A stretch of 64,000 bases of DNA from Voacanga thouarsii. Lineage: Eukaryota > Streptophyta > Magnoliopsida > Gentianales > Apocynaceae. Every line of letters begins with the position of its first letter. The stretch's first letter is position 1. Position numbers and translations under genes: made by a program. Of the stretch, positions 10,531 through 21,323 are shown one piece after another. Location: positions 744,001-808,000 of the forward strand of contig JANUWF010001815.1 of the NCBI GenBank assembly GCA_026120185.1. Direction: 5' to 3'. The notes beneath the pieces were generated by a model. That model did not search any database. It was not told the DNA's origin and worked only from the letters and a program-made list of their open reading frames with translations.

Positions 10531-12649
10531 CCATCACTTAAGTTTTATTCATATATATCCTAATCCATGTTTGAATTTTTTTTTTTCTTTCTTACATTCC
10601 ATAAAGTTAGGAATGTTGTCTTAAGGAAGACACAATGGTAATATCTTGACCATGTGGTCTTGTCCTAAGAAGAATTCTTGTCTCCATTATTTTTGCAAGC
10701 CTTGTCCTAACCTCTTTGAATTTAAATTATTCCTAAATATTTAATTCATTATTTTATATCCATAAAATTCTTGGATAATCCCTTGCTAGGAATTTTGAAA
10801 ATCCCATCTCTTGTGGGATTGGAGTAGCACAAAATGGGGAGGAAAAGTAGGAAAAAGGTTCCATCAAATCACCATAGCTATTTCTTCAAGAACACCATCT
10901 TCTTCTTGTTTTTGTTTTGGTTAAAAATCTGGAAAATTTTCCAGATTTCCTTCAAAGCTATTTTCTAGAACTTGCAGCAAGCATTCCCTACCAAATTCTT
11001 GTAAGGAAACAACCACGTTGTGAGTGAATGAAGGCTGAAATCCCTTGAAATTTCGCAGCTTCACAAACAAGGCCAAACCAGAAATTTTTCCAACCAATCT
11101 AGAAAGTTTTGAACAAGAACTTGAAGACATCCGTTAGAGCACATGAACAGCTGGAACTTTTGTCTTTCTTCTTCAAGATAATGGCTGGAAAACTACCATT
11201 AATAGACCTTCAAACACCCTAAAATTCCAGCTGCAAAATCGTGCCAAAGTGAACAAAAAATTCTGCACCAAAACCATTTCAATTCCAAGTGTTCTTAAGC
11301 TTCAATTCCAGAAATTTTTGTCCAGCATTGTCTCTTCATGCTAAGGCCGAAATTCTTCAGCAAACTTCACCAAATTTCAGCCCTTGTATAGCAATGAACT
11401 GAATCTCTTGGCTTCTCCACCTTCCTTGAACAATAGGACTCCATTAACATACCTCAAAACACTCATATCTTCACTCTATCCAAACTTATTCAAACTTGAA
11501 ATTAAAATTCCAGATTTTGTTCCATTAAAACACTCATTTAGCTAGTCGATAAACCAGAAATTTCTTTGCCATTTCATAGCCAATTTCAGCCAACCTAAGC
11601 CTAAAACAACTCTCCATTCTTTAGTTAAAACATATCTAATCTAGCCACACACCATTGAAGGATAAGAAACCTTCTATGAGCAAACACCATTACCGAATCC
11701 TATACCTCAAACATCTCCAATTTTCTTTCAATTCGAATTTTGAAAAAAGCTGAAACTCTCTCTCTCATTCTTGGATAACCAAAAGCTTCCCCTAGGCTAA
11801 GCTATTCGGCAATCACTCATACTAGCACACACAAAATTCCTTTCCTCTCAAACTCTCTCAAAAACACCAAGAACACACACTTCACATCTTCAAACCTAAA
11901 TCACTTCTAAACATCTTCAATCACTCCCAAACACTCTGGACCATTAGTATTCAACCTATATTCTCCATTGGTGCATTTTATAACACCAAAACACATAAAG
12001 TTGAACCTTCGAACAGATCAAACCACAATTTTTTGTTTAAGATTCGAAGAACACCAAAAAGGTAAAATAAGAACAACCTTCTTTTTCTTATTTTATTCAA
12101 CTTCTATTCTTCTCTTCTACTCTTATTCATTGTTCTCTCACTCTCTCCTTTTTCTTGGCTGAATTGTTGATGAACAACCATGGACTATTTCCGGATCACT
12201 AAAAGCCATCAAGCACTCAAGGACCTCCACTAAGCAAGGCGAAACCTTCAACAAATGTTCATCAAATCTAGTATTTCTTTCTTAGTCTCCTCTTTAAATT
12301 CTCAAAATCAAGACTCTTAGATGATGTTAGGTTGATTGAATAAAGTGGGGTTGGAGATATGTAGGTAGGTGAAGCAAGTGGATTTAAGGCATGAGAATTG
12401 GAATGAATGTTGTGAGTTATCGATTATGCTTTAGAATCACTATGTGTTCATTATGGTTAAGAGCTTTATGGATGTTTGATGTATGATAGATAATAAATAA
12501 TCATTGTTGATTATGCCTTCATGATGTTATAGTTTTCAACAAATCCATAAATAATATTATGGCTAGTAGAATATCACCCTTAATGTGATGTATGTTAATA
12601 CAAGCCTAGTTTTGGATAAATCGACATGTTATTTGTTGGATCCATGTGT

Positions 12650-13260
12650 GTATGAATATATATATATATAAATTTTCTCTAGTATTTTCACTATAGCCAT
12701 TAAAAATTATTGTAAGAACTACTTTTATTGTTTTTAGTATTATTGTTAGTATCATTATTATTAATAATATAATTAATATTATTATTTAATTTAATTAACT
12801 AATTTTGGTGAACACAAATATTTTCAGAACTAATAAGTATTTAAAATATTTGTATTTTATTTGATAAATAAATAGAATATTTTTATTAAACATTACTAGA
12901 TATAAATAATAATATATTGGAATTAATTAATATCAAATGTCTTTTATATTCATATTATTAATAGTTAGCCTTACTAAAACTTTTATTTACACACATAAAT
13001 ATTATTTATATTAGAATAAGTTATTTATTATTAATTTTATTTGTTATTTATTATTTATTATTAAAATTCTTTATAATCTTTTATAAATATTACTTAATAT
13101 TTTTAATAATATTATTTATTATTTATTACCAATAATATTTAAGATTTTTTTATTAATAGTAGTCATTATTTATTACTAAATTTATTTATTTTTAATATTA
13201 CTCTTTATTTATTATTTGTTAAAAATTGTTAATATTATAATTTATTATTTATACAACCTA
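12650..13260. repeat. AT-rich low-complexity tract in Tekay-like LTR
   Basis: Long runs of TATTATTTATTA-type sequence with almost no G or C. No coding potential. Confidence 0.7.
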
Positions 13261-14644
13261 ATTATTTTAACTTGTCAAATTCATCTTATTCTATAAGACA
13301 CCTTATCAACTAGTGTTAGAGCTTACGACATTGCTATCATAACTAGATGTTGTTGTATCTAGTTTAGCTTAAGCATATTAGGCTGGGAATTATTTATTTA
13401 AAGCAAATATTGCCTGAATGTTGGGACTTATATCTTGTATTTACCCTAGGCGAGGTTAGGTTACCTTGAACTATCTTGGCAGGCTATTGTATCAAGGAAA
13501 AGCAAGAGATCAGGTAAGTCCTTGCATAAAGATGTTTTTGAACAAATGCTTTTTTGCAAGTCGAATGCACTGTTTGTCGTGAAAGATGTACCTTGAGATG
13601 CAATTATGGAAAATATATTCATTCTTCTAAAATAAAATAATTTTTGTCAAGCAAACAATTTTCTGAGCAAAATAATAAACTTTTCTTAAACAATATTTTA
13701 CCTAAAGTTGTTTGAAAACCATATTTGCTACTTCAAAGAAATCTCTTCACTGATTTTACGTTTTCCAAGTGGAATAAACATAACGTTGAGTACTCAATAA
13801 GGGTAGACTACTAGGACTAGTCTTTGAAGGGTTGGGTTAGTCTCTCAGTAAGAGACCTTCTTTGAGGGCTGAACCCTGCCTAGACAAAACGACAGTTCTT
13901 GTTAGTCAAGCCAGTCCGAGCTAGCAGTACAGTTCTGGTGGACTGTTTATTTTCGAAGTGGACAACCGGAATGTTTGGATGTAGAGATGGAGGAGTATCC
14001 CACTCGGTGGGCTGTACACCCACCTTGTATCAGAATACACGAAGTATGGCATCTTGATCACTCTCTTGTCATAATGCACAAAGTGTGGCATCCTAACCAT
14101 TCCCTTGACATGGTGTAGAAAGTGTGCTGCTATGTCCATGCATGATGCATAACTTCATCGTCAACTTTATTAAAGTGGTTATTTCTTTTCAAGTTGAGCA
14201 TTTTTACTTTACAAATGTTGATAAAACACCACTTAGTGTTCAAAGATAAATTTATGGACTTGCATACTTTTTATTATGACTTGTTCAAAACTTGTATACA
14301 TGAAATGTTTTTCCTAAAATACCATGAGCACACACAGGACTTATTGGGAAATATTTCTCACACTTTTTATATCATGTCTTCAGGTTGATCCTGCTTGGAA
14401 GGTCGATTTACTTATGCTGTCATGAGCTTAGAAGATTTATCTTAATTTATTTATTTGTTAGAGATTTTAGTTACCATCTATTTATTTCAAGATTTGTAAA
14501 AGTATTGTTTTGGGATTGTAAAAAGTCCATTATTAAGTTATTTTCTTCTATGTTTCCTACTACCTAGTTATAAAGACCCCTTATTCTAAAGACGGGGCGA
14601 CATCCCCGGTCTTTTTGGGATACGCAGGCAGCGGGGTGTTACAA

Positions 14645-16140
14645 GTGTAATAAGAAAGGATCCTTCAAAAAGTAATACTTCACATTTGAAAGGAGTTTTT
14701 TCATTTGTTGTGAAGTAAGTCACTTTAGAAGGATGCCTGCTACCAAGAAGTTGGCATAATCAGTAAATAAAGGAAAAATAGAATTTTACCAACCAATCAT
14801 AGAAATTGTTCATCTAGACAAACACTATTGATCTCTTTTTCTTTTAATGCTTCAAGAGTTGGATTCTCTTGCCTTGATTTGTGGTATGCAGCTAAGTTCT
14901 GAGTTCCTTCCTTATCCTTAATTTCCAAATTAACCCATCTTATCAACTAGGCTTAAAGTCACACTTAGCAAGAAGATATTTCAATATAGAATGGTCAGTA
15001 TATACTACAATTTTAGATAAGATGAGGTAAGGGCAAAATTTATCAAAAGCAAATACGTACTATTGTGAGCAACTCTTTTTTGTGGTGGTATAATTCTCTT
15101 GTGATGCTGTAAAAGATTTTTTGGCATAGTAAATAGGTTGAAATTACTTGCCCTATCTTTGTCCAAGAACTGCTCCCCTACATAATTACTAGCATCACAC
15201 ATTAGCTCAAAAAGGAGTGACCAATCAAAAACAACTAAGACAGGGGAATTAATCTACTTTTCCTTCAACAAATTAAAAGTAGATAAGCATCTTTCATCAA
15301 AATTAAAGGAAGCATCTTATTGAAGCAAAGACGTGAGGGGTTTTGAGATTTTAAAGAAGTTCGGAATAAATCTCTTGTAAATGCCTACATGCCCTAGGAA
15401 ACTTCTAATAGCCCTCACTAAAGTTGGTGGAAGGAGCTTTTCGATTAACTCAATCTTAGCTCTATCACCTCAATCTCTTGTTGTGAACTCCTGTGCCCTA
15501 AAACAATGCCCTTTTTTCTCCCAATTCAACACAAAATTTATTTCCTCGCATCTTTGGAGTACTCGTTCTGAATTTTTCAAAAATTACTCGAAGGAGTTCT
15601 GAAAAATAAAGAAGTCTTCTATGAACACTTCCATTATCTCCCTCACTAATCCTTCAAATATAGCCATCATGCATTTTTGAAAAGTTGCAGGCTCATTGCA
15701 AAATCCAAAAGGCATACATCGGTAGGCAAAAGTCCCAAAATAGCAAGTGCATGTTGTTTTCTCTTGATCCTCAAGAGCTATGGGAATCTGAAAGTAGTCA
15801 GAGAATCCATCAAGGGAAGCAATAATACATGTGCTAGCCTCTTTAACACTTGATTAATAAAAAGAAGTAGGAAGTGATCCTTTTTTATAGCTTCGTTTAG
15901 CTTCCTGTTATCAATACACATTCTCCATCCGGTGACAAACCTCAAGGGAATGGGCTTATTCTTCTCAATAGGTGTTACAGTCATGCCTCTCCTCTTTGGT
16001 ACTACTTGTGTAAGACTCACTCACATGATGTCTAAAATGAGATATAAAAATCCTATATCTAATATGTTGATCACCTCGCCCTTAACCACTGCTTACATGT
16101 TGGGATTTAACCTTCGTTGGGGAAGTATCTTTCTCTAATA
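14645..16140 (-). pseudogene. Second Athila RT-RNase H, heavily degraded
   Basis: On the minus strand: RT fingers (L-T-Q-V-V-P-K-R-R-G-M-T-V-T-P at 15778-16020), the palm at about 15600-15720, RNase H near 15000-15200 (M-C-D-A-S-N), and the zinc-region lead-in F-T-D-Y-A-N-F-L-V-A-G near 14700-14760. The polymerase motif reads F-I-E-D at 15614-15625 instead of F-M-D-D, so one catalytic Asp is replaced by Glu. Many stops and shifts interrupt it. No usable reading frame remains. Confidence 0.78.
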
Positions 16141-16299
16141 GAATCTTATGTATGCAGAAAGAATGATTGATCCCATTTATATCTGTGAGCGTCCATGCTA
16201 TAGCCTTCTTGTGTCTTTAAAAAACTTGAACCAATTGTAACTTTTGCACTTTCTTCAAATCATTTCCAATGATCACTAGTAAATTATTCCCTTTAGCTA

Positions 16300-16951
16300 A
16301 GTATGTATACTTGATGATCATGTAGCATTTGCAATTCTAGTTCAAATGTGTTCTTAATTGAAGATCTCATCCTCCCAAGACTTGACTTCTCAATAACTTC
16401 AAAAACTATTAGTTCAAAGTTGTCCAGGGAACTCTCTATATGTGGCATTAGTCCTTGAGTATATTACTTAACTTCTTTTACTATCCCATCCTCAGTCAAT
16501 TGAACATAGTGTTCTTGCACAAAATCAGAAATGCACTCATCAAGAATATCAATCATAATGCAAGAATCATCTTAGAAAGATAAATGTTTTATACCCTCAG
16601 AGATTCTAATGATAACTTCCTCATCCTCAACTCTTAGTGTCAATATTCCTTCATGGACATCTATAACAACTTTTGTAGTGGCTAGAAAAGGTCAACCTAA
16701 AATCAATGGAACCTTAGAATCCTCATTTATGTCAAGAATAACAAAATCTATTGGCAAAATGAATTTATCAATCTTAACAAGCACATCCTCCCCAATTCCT
16801 CTACGATACTAAATAGATCTATCTGTTAATTGACTTCTCATCCTAGTGGGCTTTGGCTCACCTAAGCTTAGCTTACAGAAAGTGCTGTATCATAACAAAT
16901 TTATGCTAGCCCCTAAGTCTGCCAATACAGTGCCAAAGGTAAAACAACCAA
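16300..16951 (-). pseudogene. Second Athila protease region, degraded
   Basis: Minus-strand reading recovers the pro landmarks seen at 3830-4190: the V-D-K-F-I-F-P-type and D-E-D-S-K-type segments, a G-R-P-F-L-A-like motif near 16680 and the D-L-G-A-S active-site region near 16900-16930. Frames change several times. The sequence ends abruptly where CACTA-B begins. Confidence 0.7.
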
Positions 16952-17700
16952 CACTACAAAAAAAATAGCCTTTAGTGACAAAATATTTTCTTAGCTAAAA
17001 GCCCAATTTTCCTCACAGAAGCCCTTCCGCGAGGAAAAAAAAAATATTTGTCACACCTTCGTGACTAAAGTGCCATCGTCAGAGCATTCTGGTGACAATG
17101 TGAGCCTTTTAGCGACGAAAATTGTCTCTATGCTAAAACTCCAACTTTTAGTTAGGAAAAATTTTGTCACAAAAACCATAAAATTTTTTGTCACCAAAAC
17201 TTCATTTTGTCACTGATGATTACGTTTTTGTGACAAGCATGAAAGATTTGTCATGAAAGAGCCAATTTTATTTCACAAATTCGTAAAAATATTTTTATAA
17301 TTTTTTTGGAGTTGATAAATTTTTTTGTCATTGGTGAGGAAAGTTTCCTAACTAAAAGTCATACTCTTTGGCGAGGAAAAAATTTCCTCCCTAAAAAGCT
17401 TTTGGCGAGGAAAGTTTCCTAGCCAAAAGTCATGCTTTTTGGCGAGGAAACTTTCCTCACCAAAGAGGTAGAATTTTCTTGAGGAAAAAAGTTCCCTCAC
17501 TAGAGCTTTTTTTTCTCGCCATAGAGACTTTTTGGCTAGGAAACGTTTCCTCACCAAAGGTCATTTCGAATTGAAAAAAAATAAAAATTTTTGAACTTTT
17601 GCGAGATTCGCAAGAGAGATTCGAACCTTGGTCTGGCAGTTTGGAGTGCAATGCACGCACTCAACCGCTGGGCAAATTTCATGTTTGGTCATATCCTTTT
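16952..17700 (+). mobile_element. CACTA-B: left end and subterminal repeats
   Basis: The end begins CACTACAAAAAAAATAGCC, the standard En/Spm (CACTA) terminus, directly inside Athila sequence; the three bases before it are CAA. Then come ~500 bp of short direct and inverted copies of GGCGAGGAAA/TTTCCTCGCC and TTAGTGAC-type motifs (to about 17560), typical of transposase-binding subterminal arrays. The inverted partner terminus (ending TAGTG) is not found, so the right boundary is unknown; it may include the repeats and virus relic that follow. No transposase exon is seen here. Confidence 0.8.
17617..17673 (-). other. tRNA-like module in CACTA-B
   Basis: Minus strand: GCCCAGCGGTTGAGT (17659-17673) resembles an A box and GGTTCGAATCT (17617-17627) fits the B-box consensus GGTTCGANNC closely. 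The spacing is tRNA-like (about 31 bases). It may be a decayed SINE head or tRNA-derived insert. Confidence 0.5.
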
Positions 17701-17829
17701 TTTTTTTTGTTTATTTAAACTATTTGTAAAATTCTATTTGATTTTTTTTAAAAAATTAGTATTATAACAAAATATAATAATCATATTAAGTGTACTAGTA
17801 AAACAAATTATTCAATATAATAAGTTATT

Positions 17830-17965
17830 ATATATATATATATATATATAATTTTAAAAGTCTATATAGCGTTAATTATATTATCATTTTTAGTAAATTA
17901 TGTCATCGCTTTTATTAAATAATTTTATACATATAGATCAATTAGAAAAAAGACCCCCTCCCCCT

Positions 17966-17997
<32 letters not shown>

Positions 17998-18162
17998 GTA
18001 TATCTATATATCTATACATACACATACATATATATACATCCCACATAAATATACATATATATACACCCATATATATATATAAATATTAATAAACATATAT
18101 ATATATATGTGTGTGTATACACACACACATATATATATATGTATATACATATACACACACAC

Positions 18163-18213
<51 letters not shown>

Positions 18214-18400
18214 TATATATATATGTAGTATATATATACATATTCATAAATTCATATATACATACATAAATACATACATATTCATATATACATATACACA
18301 CACATATTCATACAAATATATATACAAACAAATAAACATATTTATTTATATTTGTGTGTACATATATACACACACAAAACAAGAAGATATATTTATATAT
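17830..18400. repeat. TA / CA compound microsatellites
   Basis: A (TA)n run at 17830-17851, then alternating (CA)n, (TA)n and TACA-type tracts at about 17970-18380. Reading frames rich in Cys-Val or Tyr-Ile here are artefacts of the repeats. Confidence 0.9.
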
Positions 18401-18419
18401 ATGACAAAATGTTTGAAAT

Positions 18420-18850
18420 CTAACCCGTTTACAAAGTAGACATATTAAATTAGCAGTTCAACCATTAGATTTGAAAAAATCGCTAAAAAAAAGTTTTATA
18501 ACCAAATTTTAAGGTAATCAAATATGTTTTGGCACAGAATCTAGCATAATCTCTATAAAAATACAGAAACGTAACACATTTAAAAAGATAGGCATATCAA
18601 ATTAATGATCCAACCGTTAAATTTAATAAAATCACTAGAAAAAGTATTAGAAACAAATTTAAAGGTAATCAGTTTGTATAATCTCTATAAAAATACTTAA
18701 AACCAAACTCATTTACAAATATAGACACATCAAATTAACGATCCAACCGTTAGATTTGATAAAATCACTAGAAAAAGTATTATGACTAAATTTAAAGGTA
18801 ATAGAATACGTTTTGGCATAGAATCTAGCATAATCTCTATAAATATATAG
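18420..18850. repeat. Degenerate tandem repeat, three copies
   Basis: Three imperfect copies carry a CCAACCGTTAGATTTGATAA-type core (at about 18458, 18610 and 18742) with flanking AAGGTAATC and ATCTAGCATAATCTCTATAAA phrases. The copy spacing is 151 and 132 bp. No coding potential. Origin unknown. Confidence 0.75.
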
Positions 18851-18869
18851 ATGTGGTGTACATGTATGT

Positions 18870-19045
18870 GTGTGTAAATATATATATATATATATATATA
18901 TTATAGACATGTATATATGAATATTAATAATATATATGTATGTACATATATCAATTTGAATATATGTATATATATATATATATATTCAAATTCATATATA
19001 TTGATATATGTATATACATATTCATATATACATCTATATATTGAC

Positions 19046-19083
<38 letters not shown>

Positions 19084-19090
19084 TTAAATA
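18870..19090. repeat. TA-rich microsatellite next to the pararetrovirus
   Basis: Long (TA)n tracts at 18876-18903, 18960-18985 and 19050-19082 with intervening ATATTCATATATAC words, ending some 40 bp before recognisable virus sequence. Confidence 0.85.
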
Positions 19091-19129
19091 CATATATATA
19101 ACTATACATTCATAAATATATTGGATATA

Positions 19130-20590
19130 GTAAAAAGCTAATTTTTCCGAAAAGAACACCTTTATTACAATATCAAATTGAATTAAGACTCTTCGATATT
19201 GATATAGTAAATATTAAAACAAAATTGAGACAATGTTATACTGATAATCCTATACAATTTTGGGATAGAAATAAGATTACTGCTAAATTAGAAATGATAG
19301 ATAAAAATAAAATTATTAAAGTAAAACCTATGAGATATAATGAGGAAGATCAAATAGAATTTAACATATAGTTAAAAGAATTGTTAGATGCACAATTGAT
19401 ACAAGAAATTAATTCACCTCATAGTTCCCTAGGTTTTATTGTTAGAAAACATGCTGAAATAGTTAGAGGAAAAGTTAGAATGGTAATTAATTATACAAAA
19501 TTAAATGATAATACTATTTTTTACGGTTATTTTTTACCTCATAAGGAAAATTTAATAAATTGGACAAGAAAAAAAATTGTATTTTCTAAATTAGATTGTA
19601 AAAGTGGATTTTGGTTGATTACAATGGAGCCGATAGTATTTAAGTATACTTCATTTTTAACTCCTCAGGGACAATATGAATGGTTAGTTATGCCTTTTAG
19701 ATTAAAAAATACACTTTAGATATTTCAAAGAAAAATAGATAATATATTTAAACTCTATGATTTTATATTTGTCTATGTTAATAATGTCTTAATAGTTTCT
19801 AATACTATAGAATCTCATATTAAGCATTTTAAATTGTTTTGTGACTTATGTATTAAACATGGATTAGCTTTATCTAAAAAGAAAGCTAAATTAATCCAAC
19901 AAAAAATAGAATTTTTAGGCATGATGATAGATAGTAAGGGAATATAATTACAACCTCATTTATAAGAAAAGTTAAGCAATTTTCCCGATAAATTATTAGA
20001 CAAAAAACAATTTTAAAGTTTTTTAGGAGTTTTGAATTATTCTTCAGATTTCATAGAAAATCTTGCTAGATTAATATAGCCATTACAAAATTTATTAAAA
20101 TAGAATAAGATATTTAGCTTTGATCCTACCTTAGAAACTCATGTGAGAAAGATTAAGCAAATGTGTACTACATTACCTAGGTTACAATTACCCTCTAAAA
20201 CAGATGATTTAATACTACAGAAAGATGCCTCTGAAAATTATTGGAGCGGAGTTTTAAAGACAAAAGATGAAGATAAAGAACTTATATGTAGATATTGTTT
20301 TTGTTACTTTTAATGATACACAAAAAAGATATCATATTAATGAAAAAGAATTATTAGCTATTGTTAAGAGTTGCCAGAAATTTTATTACTTTTTATTGCA
20401 CAAACGATTTTTATTGCGAACAAATAATACTCAAGTTAAAGCTTTTATAAGAAAAAATTTACCTTCTAAACCTAAATATAAAAGATTAATTAGATGGAAA
20501 ACTTTATTAGCTGAATATCAATTTGATATTGAGCTTATCAAGACTAATAAAAATATTTTAGCATATTTTTTAACCAAGGATGGATAGTAA
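19130..20590 (+). pseudogene. Endogenous caulimovirid (pararetrovirus) RT-RNase H relic
   Basis: The frame around 19381-19719 reads as the fingers and palm of a plant pararetrovirus polymerase (motifs H-S-S, R-M-V-I-N-Y, F-S-K-L-D-C-K-S-G-F-W and Q-Y-E-W-L-V-M-P-F are visible). RNase H is at 20267-20587 (Y-H-I-N-E-K-E-L-L-A-I, then R-W). These distinguish caulimovirids from Ty3/gypsy. The catalytic site reads Y-V-N-N (19774-19785), both Asp replaced, and one RNase H Asp position reads Asn. At least six in-frame stops occur (for example near 19369, 19717, 19947 and 20100) plus a shift near 20265. No movement, coat or protease region is seen. It is a dead fragment. Genus not assignable; a florendovirus-like origin is possible. 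Confidence 0.82.
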
Positions 20591-20730
20591 AAAACAACGG
20601 ATAATTAAGCTTTTAGAAGACATGGAGAAATAAGTTCTGAGCATTCAGGATAAATATTCTGATATCATACACATTGCTCAACTGCCAGGAATGACTGAGG
20701 AAGTTACAGATGTCCTTATGCTTGCTACGA
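20591..20730. other. Junction between virus relic and Tat element
   Basis: Short readable stretches follow the RNase H end (starting M-D-S-K-K-Q) but match nothing I recognise. The exact boundary, and any Tat LTR end, cannot be placed here. Confidence 0.4.
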
Positions 20731-21150
20731 CGTGATTGCCGACTATCCAAACATGGAGAAAATCCCGCTTCATATCCCGTCCTTAACGGTTAGGGATAGT
20801 ACTGCTTTGCCGATCGTGCCGAGATTCAGGGAATCGACTCATCGGTTTCTGGTTTTGATATTAACCAATTCATCAGCTAAAGATTTTCTTGACATCATCA
20901 TCTTCTTAGTAGAATTCGTATCAGCTTCAGCTCAAAGTAACCGGTCCAACAAATCCGCTAAAGATGACTTCAACACATGCCCCTTCGAGTCTCATTACTT
21001 TATTGGCGCAAACAGGTGAAGCGATGGGAATCGTATCTCTTTTAATTCATAGTCATTCTTTTCCTAACAAAGTCAGAACCTTTGATCATTGTAGAAGATT
21101 GCCGACTCCCCAGCTTCGAAGCCGTAAACGGCTAGTCTTTTAAATCTTTT

Positions 21151-21162
21151 CTTTAAATAGTG
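21151..21162 (+). promoter_or_regulatory. Possible TATA box for the antisense gene
   Basis: CTTTAAATAGTG lies about 160 bp upstream of ATG 21324, and a pyrimidine-rich leader follows. It could drive the antisense gene from within or next to the Tat 3' LTR. The match to TATA is modest. Confidence 0.3.
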
Positions 21163-21323
21163 TGGTCCTCGTTGCTCCTCCTTTACTGATATGAAATCCT
21201 TCTTTTACAACAACTCTATCTTGATCAGACTTCTATCTTTCCTGTGAAATCCAGTAGCATTCCCTGCACTTCTTTTGATTTACAAACTCTGAATCTCTAT
21301 GCGCTCCGATTGATCATACCCCC

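Larger units (their letters stand above)
9606..14643 (+). mobile_element. Tekay-like Ty3/gypsy element 1: integrase scrap plus 3' LTR
   Basis: Only the 3' end is present: degenerate integrase to about 10215, a polypurine tract and a 4.4-kb LTR. The rest lies left of the Athila insertion, outside the window. What follows the LTR at 14644 is not a primer-binding site but continues the second Athila, so this is a 3' LTR and the element was inserted into that Athila. Confidence 0.85.
10229..14643 (+). repeat. Tekay-like 3' LTR, 4.4 kb
   Basis: Starts TGTAAAACCCC and ends GGGGTGTTACA. It matches the LTR at 32952-37279 in ends and internal blocks (for example 13790-13930 against 36475-36610), but the two are clearly diverged, so they come from two different elements of one family. 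It contains a tRNA-like A/B-box pair at 10478-10530, a pyrimidine-rich stretch at 11850-12170 and a very AT-rich stretch at 12650-13260. No protein gene is supportable inside it. Confidence 0.88.
14644..16951 (-). mobile_element. Second Athila-like element, old fragment
   Basis: RNase H/integrase border, RT and protease are recognisable in Athila order on the minus strand. It is cut at 14643/14644 by the Tekay-like LTR and at 16951/16952 by CACTA-B. It is far more decayed than the Athila at 1-9605, fitting its position as host of later insertions. Confidence 0.82.

Noticed and set aside
14644..14663. Sequence after the first Tekay-like LTR (AGTGTAATAAG) as a primer-binding site
   Set aside because: It resembles AGTGGTATCAG only in its first letters, and the following sequence reads as Athila on the minus strand.
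18004..18439. Several ORFs of 60-110 codons on both strands, rich in Cys-Val, Tyr-Ile or His-Thr
   Set aside because: They are translations of CA/TA microsatellites and have no independent coding evidence.
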